Source of the DNA: Nageia nagi
Taxonomy: Eukaryota; Pinophyta
Assembly (NCBI GenBank): GCA_050084985.1
Contig: JBITNC010000001.1
Span: forward strand, 79,174,001 to 79,238,000
Length of the DNA stretch: 64,000 bases
Reading direction: 5' to 3'
The translations under genes and the position numbers were made by a program. The notes beneath the pieces were generated by a model. It searched no databases. It saw nothing but the letters and a program-made list of their open reading frames with translations, and was not told the DNA's origin. Below are positions 1-13,900 of the stretch, piece after piece (the first letter of the stretch is position 1; every line of letters starts with the position of its first letter).

Positions 1-1768
1 CATTAACATTATACAGTTTACATTGGTGCTACATTGATGCTGCATAATTTATCAAAGCCAAAAATGACAAGTTGCAATACCTCATAACATCTCAATTCAT
101 TTAACAAAGTTTCAAATTGATAATGCAAAATAGTGTTTGAGGTTTTATGATCTCAAAATGTACAAGTGCGATTGGCTTCAGTGCCATTGGCTCGAAAATG
201 ACATCTTAGAAATGTGCAACTGGAAATAATTTAATATAAGATAAAGGTCCGTGCAAACATCTTATTGCGATGTTTTAACATGTAGACATGTCTTCACTCC
301 TGTAAGATAAAACTCCTGCAAGATGCATAGATTTATATATTGAATGTCAAACGGCTCAAGTGAATATAAATTAACTGACACATTTGCAAATATGCACATC
401 TCCTGAAGCCACCTATTTTTCTTAAATTGCTATAACTATTTCAGTTTTATATTCTATTCAAGAGCAGAATATCTATAGCAAAAATCCAGCTATTTTCAAA
501 GGAAAATGAGAAGTGGATAGTTTTTCTTGATTTAGAATTCATAAATCTAATTTTATTGAGATTTCACCATTACGACAAAATCACAGCATAAATTTGTGTC
601 TATATTTTGTATATAGATAAATAAAGATTGTATTTTCTGTACATATAGAGATATAACATAAGCTCCCAAATCATTTATACATTTGAACTTCGATTGTTTC
701 AACATCTAGTAATAGCAGTAACACTACTAATCAACATCTTAACCAATTGGATGAATGCCAGGGATGTGTATTAGAAGCATTCTAGCACCCTGTCCAACAA
801 GCATTATCAACCTAAGCTAGCATTAATGAATGGCAAGGTTGTATTACATAACACAATTTATTTGGACAAATCCGATTTATTTATTTATAGAACAATATAG
901 TGCAACAGTAATACATCAATGAAACATATCATGGAACAAAACCCTAGGCTGCTATGCTTGAAACCCAATATCTCAGGGTAAGTAGAAATCTGTGGCACTA
1001 AAAACAAGTCATACTCTTTTGTGAGCAGATACATTTATGAAACCCTTTTCAAGTTTGTTTTAAATACAATTTTTCTCGTGGATTGAACAATTGGTACTGA
1101 GTTACACATTAATCTCCACAAACATAAACAGAAGTTTCTCATTGATCGAACAATTGGCACTTAGTTACACATTAATCTCCAAAGATAACAGAAGTTCCAT
1201 CTTTTTTCCAGTTCTGATGTAACGAAATCCAAAAATAACCCACTTCAAAAATGCATGCTAATACATTTGACAATGATAGACTAAGAATATAAATATAGTA
1301 AGTCCTCTGCTTACTACAGCAATCATATGCTCAAATTTCACATTTCTGAACGCAATTAGCCTTATGACTCTTTCTAAGGACTCAAAAATAACAACCATTT
1401 TCTATAAACTATAGAGATCCATCTTCCAAATGTTCCACCCATGTGGCATCTATAATGCAAAGAAATGGAACTTGATGCTTTTAATATCTGATGGGTAGAC
1501 TGCACATAATCATAACAAAAAACAGGACCAGAGTATTTTTTCCTGGAAATTTTCAAGAAGTGGCTTCACTGTTACATGGTTCCTCCCAATCATGATGACT
1601 TGCATGCTCTGGTGGAAATCTTCTTCTTTAAATTTCAATTGATATTTTGAATTATTGTTATGGATACACTCTTCTGGAGCTTGTGGGTTCGCAAACTCCA
1701 TTGTTGCCTATTGAAGCTGTGTCCTGCAACATGTTCAGAAGGGCTCAATGCTCTGTATGGAATCTTTG
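1..1768. other. 3' flank of MED16
   Basis: This stretch lies downstream of the MED16 stop codon (TAG at 1771-1769 on the minus strand) and should hold its 3' UTR. It is AT-rich, and I see no convincing gene or transposon domain in it. TTTATT, a minus-strand AATAAA, occurs near 870-890, but nothing lets me pick the real cleavage site. The only clear structure is the 63-bp tandem duplication listed separately. Confidence 0.5.
1074..1198. repeat. 63-bp tandem duplication
   Basis: Two adjacent copies share GAACAATTGG at 1085 and 1148 and GTTACACATTAATCTCC further on, a period of 63 bp with a few substitutions. It lies in the MED16 3' flank and has no recognisable coding content. Confidence 0.75.
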
Positions 1769-1918
1769 CTAGACTACATGTACCCATGGCCCCCCGCACA
1801 TTGGACAACCATAAGCCCATCGTCCTATCCACCACAATTCAATACTACTGTTTTGATTAGCTGAGATTGAAGAGTTGGGTACAGCCAATGCAGATGTCTG
1901 CCGTCCACACCTTAGACA
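1769..1918 (-). CDS. MED16: MED16 terminal exon
   Basis: The last exon follows ATGCAG and encodes 49 residues and [13 protein letters not shown] at the start and [18 protein letters not shown] at the end. Two CxxC pairs (CLRC and CPMC) about 35 residues apart could form a zinc-ribbon-like site (inference). The start is set by the acceptor and by joining to GVWHK in phase 0. Confidence 0.95.
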   Translation of the reverse strand, partial: CLRCGRQTSALAVPNSSISANQNSSIELWWIGRWAYGCPMCGGPWVHVV

Positions 1919-4900
1919 CTGCATTACATCATAATAAAAACCAAGTGAATACAGATACATAGATCTTCTCCAACTTACAGTAGTTCCATCTCTCTCATGC
2001 AAGGATTACCCATACACCATAGGATGTATTCGTAAAGGTTATTATCATCCTACTACAATGTGAACTTGATATTGCATCCACATAAAAACAATACACAATG
2101 TATATGGATAAGGAAATAACATGAAAACAAAAATAGTTAAGTCATCGCACCTTGTGCCACACTCCATGTAAACCTGTTTTCCATGATGCAGTAATAACAT
2201 CCCTTCGTGATCCCATTAGTCCCAAATATGCTCCCTTTCCTACTGCTGTCTTCTGACCAAATGCTGCATCCCTCTCAGAAAACCTCCGTTTCCTTGGCCA
2301 TAGTCCTTTTACACCCTGATAATCACCTGGAAATATTCCTGTTGCAGAATCCGAGATGCCAGATGGAGGAACTAAAGTTGTGCCTATATTTTGTTCATCC
2401 AAGCTGGCTTGTAGGTCTCTTAGATCCGACCAAGGTCCACCAAACATATTGCGTTTATGCCAATCTTCTGCAGGAGGATGAAGTTCTAACTCACGAAGCA
2501 ATAATCCTGCAGCATCTGCACCTCGTGGTCGAGGTAAAATCTGAAGGAGAAGCACAACACTCAGTACTAAGATTAAGTAGGATTGCGAATCAGAGAATGT
2601 CATCAAATACTAAGTACTACCTGCTTATGTGATTCAAATTTTACCTGCATATAAGGTCCAAGTGATGCTTCTACCACTTCCGGTGCAACTGTGTACTGCC
2701 CATCTATGTAATGCAAACGTACATTTGCATTGGCAGCCCCAACTTGGGATTTGGGTAAAGGGTGTGCCAACTGCGATGTCCTCTTACAAAGGTCCGCAAG
2801 GACAACAAAAAGAACCTTTACCTGAAATGCATTTTGGTAAAATTTAACTGTGAAAAGCTTATTCTATCATCCAGTCATTGGCTAGTATAGGAAAGCATTG
2901 CCCATCACTTTGCTCAATATTTTTCTATTATATCATACAACTTACGAAAAGCCAGTAAGCAACAGTTACCATTAAACACAAAACTATTACTAAAAATCAA
3001 CCCAGTAATTTGAATGTGTTCTCCAAAAAATTACAAATACAGCTGATTAAAATAATTCCTTTCCAAATAAAATGCAAGGATATACAATCAAACAAATATT
3101 ATAAGAAATGTGAACATTTTACAATGAAAGAAAAATTAACAATATGGATAAAAGCAGTTATGCACACAAAAAGTGCAATTAACAACCCATCTCTTGCATT
3201 TTTATCTATCGGGTCACTTCCTCAGCCTCATCAATAGATAATGTCAGCACTTGCAAAGGACATGTGACTATGTCTGAAAAAATCATTAATTATTCAAGAA
3301 ATATATTATCACAGCTCTATCATTTTAGCCTTGGTCAAAAAAAACACACCAAAAAATGCTAATGACAAACACCATGTATACATAGTTGCCAAGGGCTCAC
3401 AACAATAGCGCAAATATATTTAAGGAGGTCAATCCCTGCTTTCACTTCATTGTGTTTTGTGTTAGAATAATATATTGTTTAGTGTCGGTTGCCTCATGTA
3501 ACCAAGGTTTTAATTTAGCGTATCTTGTCTTTTAGGCCTTAAGTCCTTACTTGTGGTATAAATGGTCCTGCCTTAGGTAGTTTATACCTTAGACAAAAAC
3601 TAATAATTTGGGAACATTTTAGAAAATAAATAAGCAATCTTCATATCACGTGAATATCAAATAATGCATTTTGTGGTCTCATCCTTGTAAAACATGCAGA
3701 AAAAAGATAAGTAAAGACCAGAAGCTTTTTATCAGTGATTCCTCCTTTTATTACAGTACTTTTAACTGCTTTTATAAGTATTTGCATCTATATATCTATA
3801 TTTACCTGGATTTCAACAGCTATATCCTGATATCCAGAAACCAAAATCCTAGAAGTAAAATTTAACATCAAGAAACTTTACATGGGCTATGGTAGTTTGA
3901 ACTTGAAGTATAAAAAACAATAGATTCAAGTTCAAAACCTAACATAATTATGACTAAGTTATGACAAGATGAACATTCGGATTCAGAATGAGAAAGAATC
4001 CTAAAATAAGTGAAATTTAAATGTCAGTTTGAAGAATAAAAAACAATAGATTCAGGTTCAAATTTTAGTACAATACATAAAAGTTCACAGACAAAGTTGT
4101 GACAAGACATACATTTGGATATAGAACGAGTAACTCAGGTCCAAGTTTATGTTCTACAGTAAGAGTAAATGCAGAATCAAATATAAGACATAACTACCTC
4201 AGCTAAAACACAAACATGTTGAGTCGTAAGCTCACCTCTTCTGCTGTGTATCCTTGACCAGCGTTTCCATTTCCTATACGTGCAGGTCGAGTATTAGATA
4301 TTTCATCTAATCCTTTGAACCCAGAAATCAGTTGTCCAGTTCTCACACCTTGGCCATCTTCAGATTTAACAACTGCTGTGGAAGAGGACCTAGAAGCACC
4401 TTGATTTATTTCTTCAACACTTTTTGTCCCAAAGCTTGACTGTGGCTTTCCTGGCTGCACATCAGAATTCCTCTGTACACCACTCATGTATCGAGGCAGC
4501 TGCCTTCTACGAAAGATCAAACAGAATAACAACAATTGACATAACCTATGTAGGAAATGACAATCTCCAATGAGTCTCACAGCAGGGGTTCCCGGAAATG
4601 TCGCTGTGTCAACACTAAGTGGCAACAAAGGGGCCGGTCCATTAACAGAACTAGTAGATGTAGTTGGACTTCCCTCTGCACTACTGCTAATCTTGGCAAT
4701 AGCACCTTGGACCCAGGCTTTCATTTGTGTATTCCCAGGGTTACTTGTTCCACCAGGAGCTCCTAAATATAAATATAAATAACATAGATGTCAGTGTGAA
4801 ACATTTCTTCCTTCCAATTCAAAGAGTCAAAACAAAAAAACCTAACCACAGCTTGATAATTGCATACAAATTCTTCACACTCATAAGGAAAATATGATAT

Positions 4901-7900
4901 TTAACAAATTGAGGACGAGCTACATTCCAGTGTTAAAAGACTTTCATAACATCCTAAGCAAAAATGAAATGCAAATAAATGTATTCTGGTGCATTAACAT
5001 TCGTAACAAAAAACTAGTAGATTGATGCAAAAAGAAAAGAATGTCTGTTTAGTAACACAAAAAAATTGTCCAATCCCTAAAAATAACCTTGACCAGGAGA
5101 TGGAGAAGCCCCTCCAGTCGTTGGGCTCGCACCAATATTGCGATTACTGCCTGCTTTAGCAGATGCTCCAACAGCATGACTAGCTAAAGTGCGACAAAAG
5201 CTAGCATAGCGACGCAATCGAGTAAGAAAATGGGAAGCCAAATCAAGAACAGCATCAACATATGTCTGCAAAATAGCAGTTGTTCATGGTTAGTTGTTTT
5301 ATAAGTTTAACAAAAGCATAAGATACTCTAAGGAGATACTCCCTCGTATAATTATTTGCACATCATTTTCTCAGAACAGCACAAGTTTATAGCATTCAAC
5401 TTCACATTATATCAATTGACTATGTTATTCTTGATTACTACAGGAGATTTATACAGCCACATATCTGGTAGTGCAACTTATATAAGTGATAACAAATATG
5501 GAATTTGACTAAAACTCACTACTTCGTAAGTATTTTCTGTTTGGTGCATGCTGTAGTTTTGTTAATGCTATGCCATGTGTAATTTACTTACATGCATATA
5601 TGTTAGAAATTGATGGCGTCACATGTTATCTGCTAGCCTACTTATAGATATGTAGCTTTTCCATTTTGAATTAGTAGCCTTGGCAGGCTCCTACAGAGCA
5701 TTGCATCCACAGCTTCCTTTTAATCCCATCTGTACATGGAATCGGACACATTCAGATCATAATAAGCCTAATTGTTTAATATCAAAAGTGAAGCACTGGC
5801 TATTTCTCATGCAAGAGAAATTTCCTGGTGTGAGCTTCCATATGTGGCATGTCAAAGCAAAAGCACAAATTTTTAAATTCTCGAATATCGGGAGTAATCA
5901 TTAGGCACATAATATAGTAAATCTAGTGATGATGAAGCACCTGTAGGAGTGCTTAAGGCGATGATCTGTTTTTCTGAGGACCAACCATAGATCATCAGCA
6001 TTGTGCATATTAAAAGGATAACCCATTCTGCTTTCCCACAAAATTAAGTATATTTGGGCTGCTAGTAGATTCAAGTCAGGTCAACTACTAAATTAGTAAA
6101 ATCTCACTAAACTACAAATCATGCATGCAATATAAGGTGATCTTGAAAGTTTTATGAAAAGTAAAAAGTTAAAACTAATTGGTAGGGATCAATTACAGCT
6201 CTGAGAGTAGAAATCCTAGATAACAGTTCATTGTGCTTTAGTCAAGAGGAAATAACAAAATATTGTTGATGTTTCCTGAAGCGATGTGGAAGAACATCTG
6301 TGTTTTTCGATGGCAGCATATCCTTTCATAATGTTTAGCTATTGTTTAACTAAAACAGACAGTACAAGTGCTCTAAATATATTTCATGATATATAGAATG
6401 ATATTTATGCATCCTCTTAATAAACAATTCTCTCCATTATTTGTGATTAGCTCCTGTTCGGTGCATGGTGTGGTTTTTTCATAGTTATGTAACAGATTTT
6501 CGAGTTTATTAACTACATTCTCATATTCACAAGAAATTAAGCAGCAGAAATGGAATGAATCAGATATCAAGTGGTTTTATTTCAATAGTTCCAATACATT
6601 CCCATTTCAAAAGAATTCAGGAAAGTGTGTCGAAAACAAATTTAACCTAGAATGTTAAAAAGTGTCTTTAAAAAGACCCACAAGATGTGATGTGCAAAAA
6701 ACTTGTTGGCAAACTCAGCCTACAAGATCACTAGATAAAGTCATACATAGTCCTACAAATACCATGGTTTTATGCACTATCAAACGTAGGAATGGTTCAT
6801 AGTTACCAACATATATGATGTAGATAAGGTTTCAAGATCTATTTATTCAAGTGCATGAAAGTCCATCTCAAAAAGCATCAAACATTCCACAAGAGGTTGT
6901 CAAAAGAATAAAGTTTTAAAGAAATACCCTTTTAAAACAGAGTATGCATTGAAGAAAAACTTGTTGGCAAACTCAGCCTACAAGATCACTAGATAAAGTC
7001 ATACATAGTCCTACAAATACCATGGCTTTATGCACTATCAAACGTAGGAATGGTTCATAGTTACCAACATATATGATGTAGATAAGGTTTCAAGATCTAT
7101 TTATTCAAGTGCATGAAAGTCCATCTCAAAAAGCATCAAACATTCCACAAGAGGTTGTCAAAAGAATGAAGTTTTAAAGAAATACCCTTTTAAAACAGAG
7201 TATGCATTGAAGAAATACTCCATAATATGAGGAAAAAACAATTTTTTTTATTAAAGCCAATCTCTTGCAAATCGGGAATTGAAAAAAGGAAGCCTGCCAA
7301 GATTTGAGAAAACATGCATAAAACTAGCATGAAACAGGCAAACCAACAAAGCTGTAATATGACATAAAACTTATATAGCAAACAAATTTTGTCTGACTGG
7401 ACATCACATTTACATTTTTTCCTCTACAGAATACAATGTAAATAATAGCCCAATAGCAAAGACTTGAACAGGGCATGGATATTGTCGATCCACTTAAGCA
7501 ATTTTGGTTCTCTGATGCCTTGCAAGCATTTTTTCAGAAAGGGAAGGAAAGAACAACATTCATAACAAGAACAAAGCACAACTTCATTTTGCATTTTGCT
7601 ACCGTAGATACATACAACTATACAAGTATCATATCTGCAAAAATGAACATGGTTATTAAATCCCCCTCCTGCAAGGTAGCATAAACTCAATATCTTACAC
7701 AAAACTCACATATCATGCATATAAGAAACATAATGATTTGCCAAAAAGTATAGTAGTTGACCTGTATACTAAGAACAAGAGCTGGATCAACAGTCATTGC
7801 ATCATTCCCAAGAGACCCCAAGGTCTCATTAGAGACCTCCCAAGGATCAGGTATTAGAGTTGCAGGATTCACAAGGGCAGATTCGATGCCTTTTCCCAAC

Positions 7901-10900
7901 ATGTCAAGCAGCAGCCTGGCTTGCATATCTAGTACAAGTGCCCTAACATCTTGGGCAACTGTCCCTTCAAATAATCTGCACTTAATTCTATCCATAGCCT
8001 GTAAAAGGAACCAGATTATTAATTGATAAGTTATGAGCAAAAAGAACTTTAACAAGCACTGAGCTGATAATGAAATACATGTCCAAATCATATAAACGTA
8101 AAAAAAAAGGTAAATTGCAAAGAAACAGAGGAACAGGTGAAAAATGTCAGAAAGGAGACTCATTCATGCTGGGGTAGAAAGAAACAGAAGATAAAATATT
8201 CAAAGGAGGAAGAGGTCAAACAGAAAAAAATGGAGGAAAAGGCGAAGAAGGTAACTCATTAGACAATTCCAGTGAGGACAAGAGGAAAGAAGAAGAAACT
8301 TACAGAGACTGGAAAGAAAAATGAAGCACAGTAGATAAGAGATTTGGAAATGGAGACTCCCAGGAGTAAAGACAGACAACAGGGAAAAGAAAAGAAAATA
8401 CCAAAAACAAGACCTAAACAGATGGTAGTTAAAAGACTGGGGTTCAAGGATTTTCACAACATGCTACTGGCGGAAGCAATAGTGCAAAAGGAGAGAAAAG
8501 TATGCTGGTGGAAAACTTCCCAAAGGATTCACCAGAATTGAAGAAGAGATGGACAAAGATCTACAGAAAATAACACAAGGAGATATTTGGAAACTTTTGT
8601 CTTTAGAGATGAAGATGAACCTGAACTCATACAAATCAGAAGGGTGCTGCCAGAGCACTAACAGATGTACTGAACATCGAAGGTATAATGCTGGGTTTTT
8701 TGCTAAGAACCTATAGTGTTTGTAGTTTTAAATTTTTAATGTTTCAAAGAGGCGAGTACATTGCTGGGGTTTGCAGCGTAGATGCTGGGTTTTGCAGGAA
8801 CGACTACAGATGGAAGACTATTAATCATAAAAATCTACAACTAAACAAAGTTTGGCTTCTATGTTTTGCACAATTTCATTGTAAAATCATTATATACTAT
8901 GCTACTGGTTGGCAAGATATTTCTTAGGAGGAGAACTGTAGGTCATGCTTCGGTTTTCTCCTTTCCAATGTATAGACTTTTTGAGCCTCAATGTAAAGGT
9001 TGCAGGAGAACGTTTCAAAACTCCTAGTTTTTGATTAATACAATTTGGTGGAATTTGTGGTTTGTCAATATTGCCTGCTAAACATTGTAATATGACTGAT
9101 CACTCCAGAAGCATTCAACATCATGTAAGGTTTAATCTACACTAAATGGAAAAAGTTAAAAAAAAATGAAATTTTCTATATTTTGAGCAATAGTTGTTCA
9201 AGGTGGGATACCTCCAGGAGAAGGGCTGATTGATCCTCAAATAAGAAGTTTTTACTTTTGCAGACTACTTCAAAATTAATGTATGTGATTGGAAAAGCTC
9301 AGATGCCAGATCAGAAATTGTTTTGGCATTGAAATCAACTTGGTGGTCAGATTTGAAAGTTATTAGTTGAATAAGTTGAGGAAGCAAGGAATCTCCTCGA
9401 CCTCTCTGCTTGGAACAAAAGCAGTAGAAGATCAAGTCATGGTGCCCCTGCTCCTCATAAATACTGACAAGAAATTTCTTTCTTCCATCTGTACATTACA
9501 TGCATGTCTCCTACCATTCCCAGTCCATCAACCTCTGAAGACTGTAAAAGTTTTTAGGTCCCTATAGAACCCCTTGATCTCAGCCTAACCTTGACAGCAG
9601 CAAATAGATGAAATCCATCCATCATCAGACAGAGAATCATTCAAAACTTTCGATTTTATTCAAGCTTTCCTTTCAACATTGCTAGTTCCTCAGATGCTTA
9701 TGAAATAAGTATATTAAGTATCCTGTGTAAATAATATAAATTTATATACATTCCCATTCTTTTGTAGCATACAAGGCAATCAAGAAGCTTTATCCTCAGG
9801 AAAGTCTCCAAGAGGGAAAAACATACATTTCAATCTTCATCATTCGTAATACATAACATTACCACCATTGTCTCTTGCGGTCCAGTAACAACTTGAAAGG
9901 TCATGTGAGTTCTAGGATTGCTTATCACTATAACTAATCCCCTCTTATAACTTTTTTGTCCTAATAGACATATCATATATGTATATAGAAGGTGTTGGAA
10001 ATATGATCCGAAGAAATATCTCTCATGCGTTATGATGAAAACAAAGACGCATATAGGAGTTACAAAAGCATCACGGAAGTTCAACAAAAATTGGAAGCTG
10101 AAGGGTAATGTACCCAGAATGTATATTATTGTAGATTAGCTTTTTTGTTGTGTGTGCGTGTGATCATATTCTGTGTGTGATACAGTATGTGTGATGTTGC
10201 TCACCTTACTGGGTGTATGGTGCTTCTGTGCACATACCTACATTATTTGTACTGTTAGAGAAATTGAAAGAATTCATTGAAAGCTCCAAATCTGCTGTGT
10301 GTTATCCTGTTGTTAAGTAAATCTCTATTTGAGGTATGTTGCTTCATCTTGCATATTTGTTGTTGCTCAGTGTGTAGTTCCTGCCTAGAACTAATATTTG
10401 AGCTAAGAGAAGGTTAAACCCCGAAAACATATTGTTATAAGTAAACAAGCTCAGATTGCCTTTGTTCTGGGCCTGCTGTCCCAGACTGCCTGAGATCTGA
10501 CGTGTACTAGAAAGTTTTCTGGCTCAGTCAACTAGGCTGGGCAGATTTCATGGTCTGTGATATCATAATTCCACAATTACATCTACAGACTACAAATCAT
10601 GAAAATTTGTCAATCCAGATCAAATGCATACCAAGCAAAAACAGCACAAAACAGTGTTCTTCAAACATCACTGATCAGTGATGGATGAGTTCAATAAATC
10701 AGTGACAAGCGGCAAATGGGGGATCATTGGAGTGCCCACTCACACAACTTCCAGGACAAAATGGACATATGATGATACCAGAAGCAACCAAGCCAACAGG
10801 GAAGCATGTGCTCCTTGCACACTTGGTAAGTAGGTTGATAGCTCTACTATCAAGTGTATTGTAATGGTCAAGTGATAGCTGCTTGATTAAATTTGCAAGT

Positions 10901-13900
10901 AGTCCTTATTGAGAGACCATGGTGAATGCATTCGCCAATGTTGGAAGAGGGATCTACCGCAAAGGATTTAAATGGTCCTTTGCTTAAGAATGCAATTGTT
11001 AGCACATGTGCCCTATTAGATGAGCAAAGAAAGAATTGGCGCAAACACGGATACACTATCATATTAGATAAGCAAAGAAATAATTGGCGCAAACACAGAT
11101 ACACTCATCAACTTCATGTTGGCATCAATTGAATCAATTATCTTCTTGAAGTTGGTTGATGCATCCGATAAAGTAAACGATGCACCGTTGCTTTTAAATG
11201 CTTGAGGAAGTGGTGTTGCAAGTGGGTGTGGAGAATATTGTTCAAGTTATGACAAACAACCCTTCAGCATATGTAACTATAGGAAAATGCATGAGAGGAA
11301 GTACCACATCTTATTTTGGAACCCATGCGATTGACCTTACGCTAGAGGTCATTGCAAAGCTTACATGGACTAAAAGTGTGGTTGAAGAAGCAAAAACAAT
11401 TACCAAATTCATCTACAACCACTTGGGTGCTTAGTTTGATGAAAGAGCACACGGGTGGCAAACAGATCATTCATCCAAGTATCATTACATTTGCCTTCAA
11501 TTTTATTGTATTACAAAGCCTCTTCAATGCAGATGCTTCTCTTAAGAGAATGTGTATAGAAGGTCGTCAAGATAGTGTTTGACGACTTCTTCTGGAAGGG
11601 CATTGAGGAGGTCTTGAAGGTAATTTAAATTCGTTCTTTTATGTTTTTCCAGTTTTTTCTTCGTAACTTTGCAAATATGTAGTTTGTATTGTTCTTTACT
11701 TAAATTTAAATTTGAAATCTAAATTTGTTTATTTTTTTCATGATTTCTAGGTCATAGAACCCTGGGTCAAGGTTCTCGTCTTGTCGAAGGTGATTTGTTG
11801 TCGATGAGTTATCTATATGAAGCCATAAATAGGGAAAATGGGGCTATCCAGCATATGTATCGAAGCGATAGAAATAAATTGGATCCCATTGAAAGTATCA
11901 TCGATAAGAGATGGAACCATCATCTCCATCAACCTTTACATGCAACAAGGTACTACTTCAACCCCAAGTTTTTTATGTTGATAATTTTGTGGCTGATGAT
12001 AAGGTTATGGATGGCCTTTATACTTGCATAGAGATGATGATACCTACGGATCACCTCAAAAGACTTTGTCCAAATGAGATGCAGGGCTACAAGAAGGCCA
12101 ATGGGAGGGTTCTTTATTCAGTTATTTGTAAAATGTTAAGGAAAAACTTTAGACCAGGTAATAATTTAAAAATCAATAAAATTATAAAAGCAAGGGTCTT
12201 TTTAGAATTTAGTATTTACATAATATAAAATCTAAATTAAGTTTTTTTAAATGTCATTTCTTTTTTGCAAATTTATGGTTGGAAGATAATGGTGCTCGAT
12301 GCCAACTCTTCAAAGGATGGTAGTAAGGATATAGAGTCAGTATTGTAGCACTTCTAGGTGTGATCGCAATTGGTCCATGTTTGAGAGCGTTCACACCAAG
12401 AGATGCAACAAGTTGAGCCAACAATACCTTCATGACCTTTTCGATGTCCAACTCTTCAAAGGATGGTAGTAAGGATATAGAGTCAGTATTGTAGCACTTC
12501 TAGGTGTGATCGCAATTGGTCCATGTTTGAGAGCGTTCACACCAAGAGATGCAACAAGTTGAGCCAACAATACCTTCATGACCTTGTGTTCGTCCAATAC
12601 AATCTTAGCCTTCATGTCAAACATGTGGAGGACACAGATTCCTATGATGCCATTGAACTTGATTCTAAGGATCCAGTAGTAGAGTGAGTTGCTGAAGATG
12701 TGGAACCTATCTTCACTAAAGACGACATCAAACGACTTGAAAGGGAAGCAACATGTGAAGGTACATCTAGTGCAGCAACTATAGTTCAGATGGAGCTCGA
12801 GGATGAGGATGAGGACGAGAATGAGCATGTATCTAAGGTTAAGGATCCTAATTGAGGATGATGATGTGCCGCTTCATTCTCCACAAAGTGTTGTGAGGAG
12901 TGAGACGAGGACATATACAAGGGCGAGGGGAAAGAGGCCATTGCAACACTAGTAGTTCAAAGTTTAGAGTCTTAGACATTAGAGTCTAGGCTCAGTTTTT
13001 ATTGCAATACTAGGAGTTTAGACTTAGAGTTCAGAAGTTTAGAATTACTTATGACTATATATATATTGTTGTATTTATTACTTTGTATGGTCATTAATGA
13101 TCTCAAACAATCAATGATCATTGCAGCTCTCTAATTCTATATTTTAATATGTTTTTGTATTTTTTTTCATGAAATATTCGTGGTTTGTTTTTGCCAAGTT
13201 TTTGTGCCGAAGTTTTCCCGAGTAATCTCCAAGTTGTCAAGTAGTCTACAATTTTTTCCTAGCCGAGTAGTTCTCAAGTCCAAGCTTTCCAACACTGATT
13301 TAAGCCAACAACCATTTGGAAGCCTAAGAGCATAACAAAAATCATACATTGCTGGTGAAACCAACATGTAGTCACCTAACTTGTGTCCCATGTGGTGTAT
13401 TGATTTGGTTATGGTAGTTGTTTTGATTTGGCATTATATGCTTGTTTCCATTGTTGGAAAACTTGGACTCTGGAACTTCTTGGCTAGGAAAATTTTGGAG
13501 AGTGCTCAGGATAAACTCGACACAAAAACTCGACAAAAAGAACCCACAAACATTTCATGAAAAAACATACAAAAACATATTTAAATACAAAATTAGAGAG
13601 CTACAATGATCATTTATTGTTTGTGATCATCAATGATTATCAAAAATAATAAATACAACCATGTATATAGTCATAACTCTAAGTAGTTATAAACAACTGA
13701 AGTCTAAAGTTCTAAACAATAGAAATTGAGTCTAGACTCTAATAGTCTAAACTAGTAGTGTTGCAATGGCTTTTTCCCCCTCTCCCTCATATATGTTCTC
13801 GGCTCGACCTCACAACATGTGTAGCAAAGGAAGTGGCACATGCTCATCCTCAACATGATCCTTAGCCTCATATATGTACTTGTCCTCGAGCTCCATATGA

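Noticed and set aside
1660-1860. Plus-strand 66-codon frame over the last MED16 exon
   Set aside because: It is the shadow of the conserved minus-strand terminal exon.
2207-2632. Plus-strand 141-codon frame
   Set aside because: It overlaps the MED16 exon 2540-2151 on the other strand, which has clear family motifs; the plus frame has none.
4557-4782. Plus-strand frames at 4557-4766 and 4570-4782
   Set aside because: Both are shadows of the MED16 exon 4762-4236.
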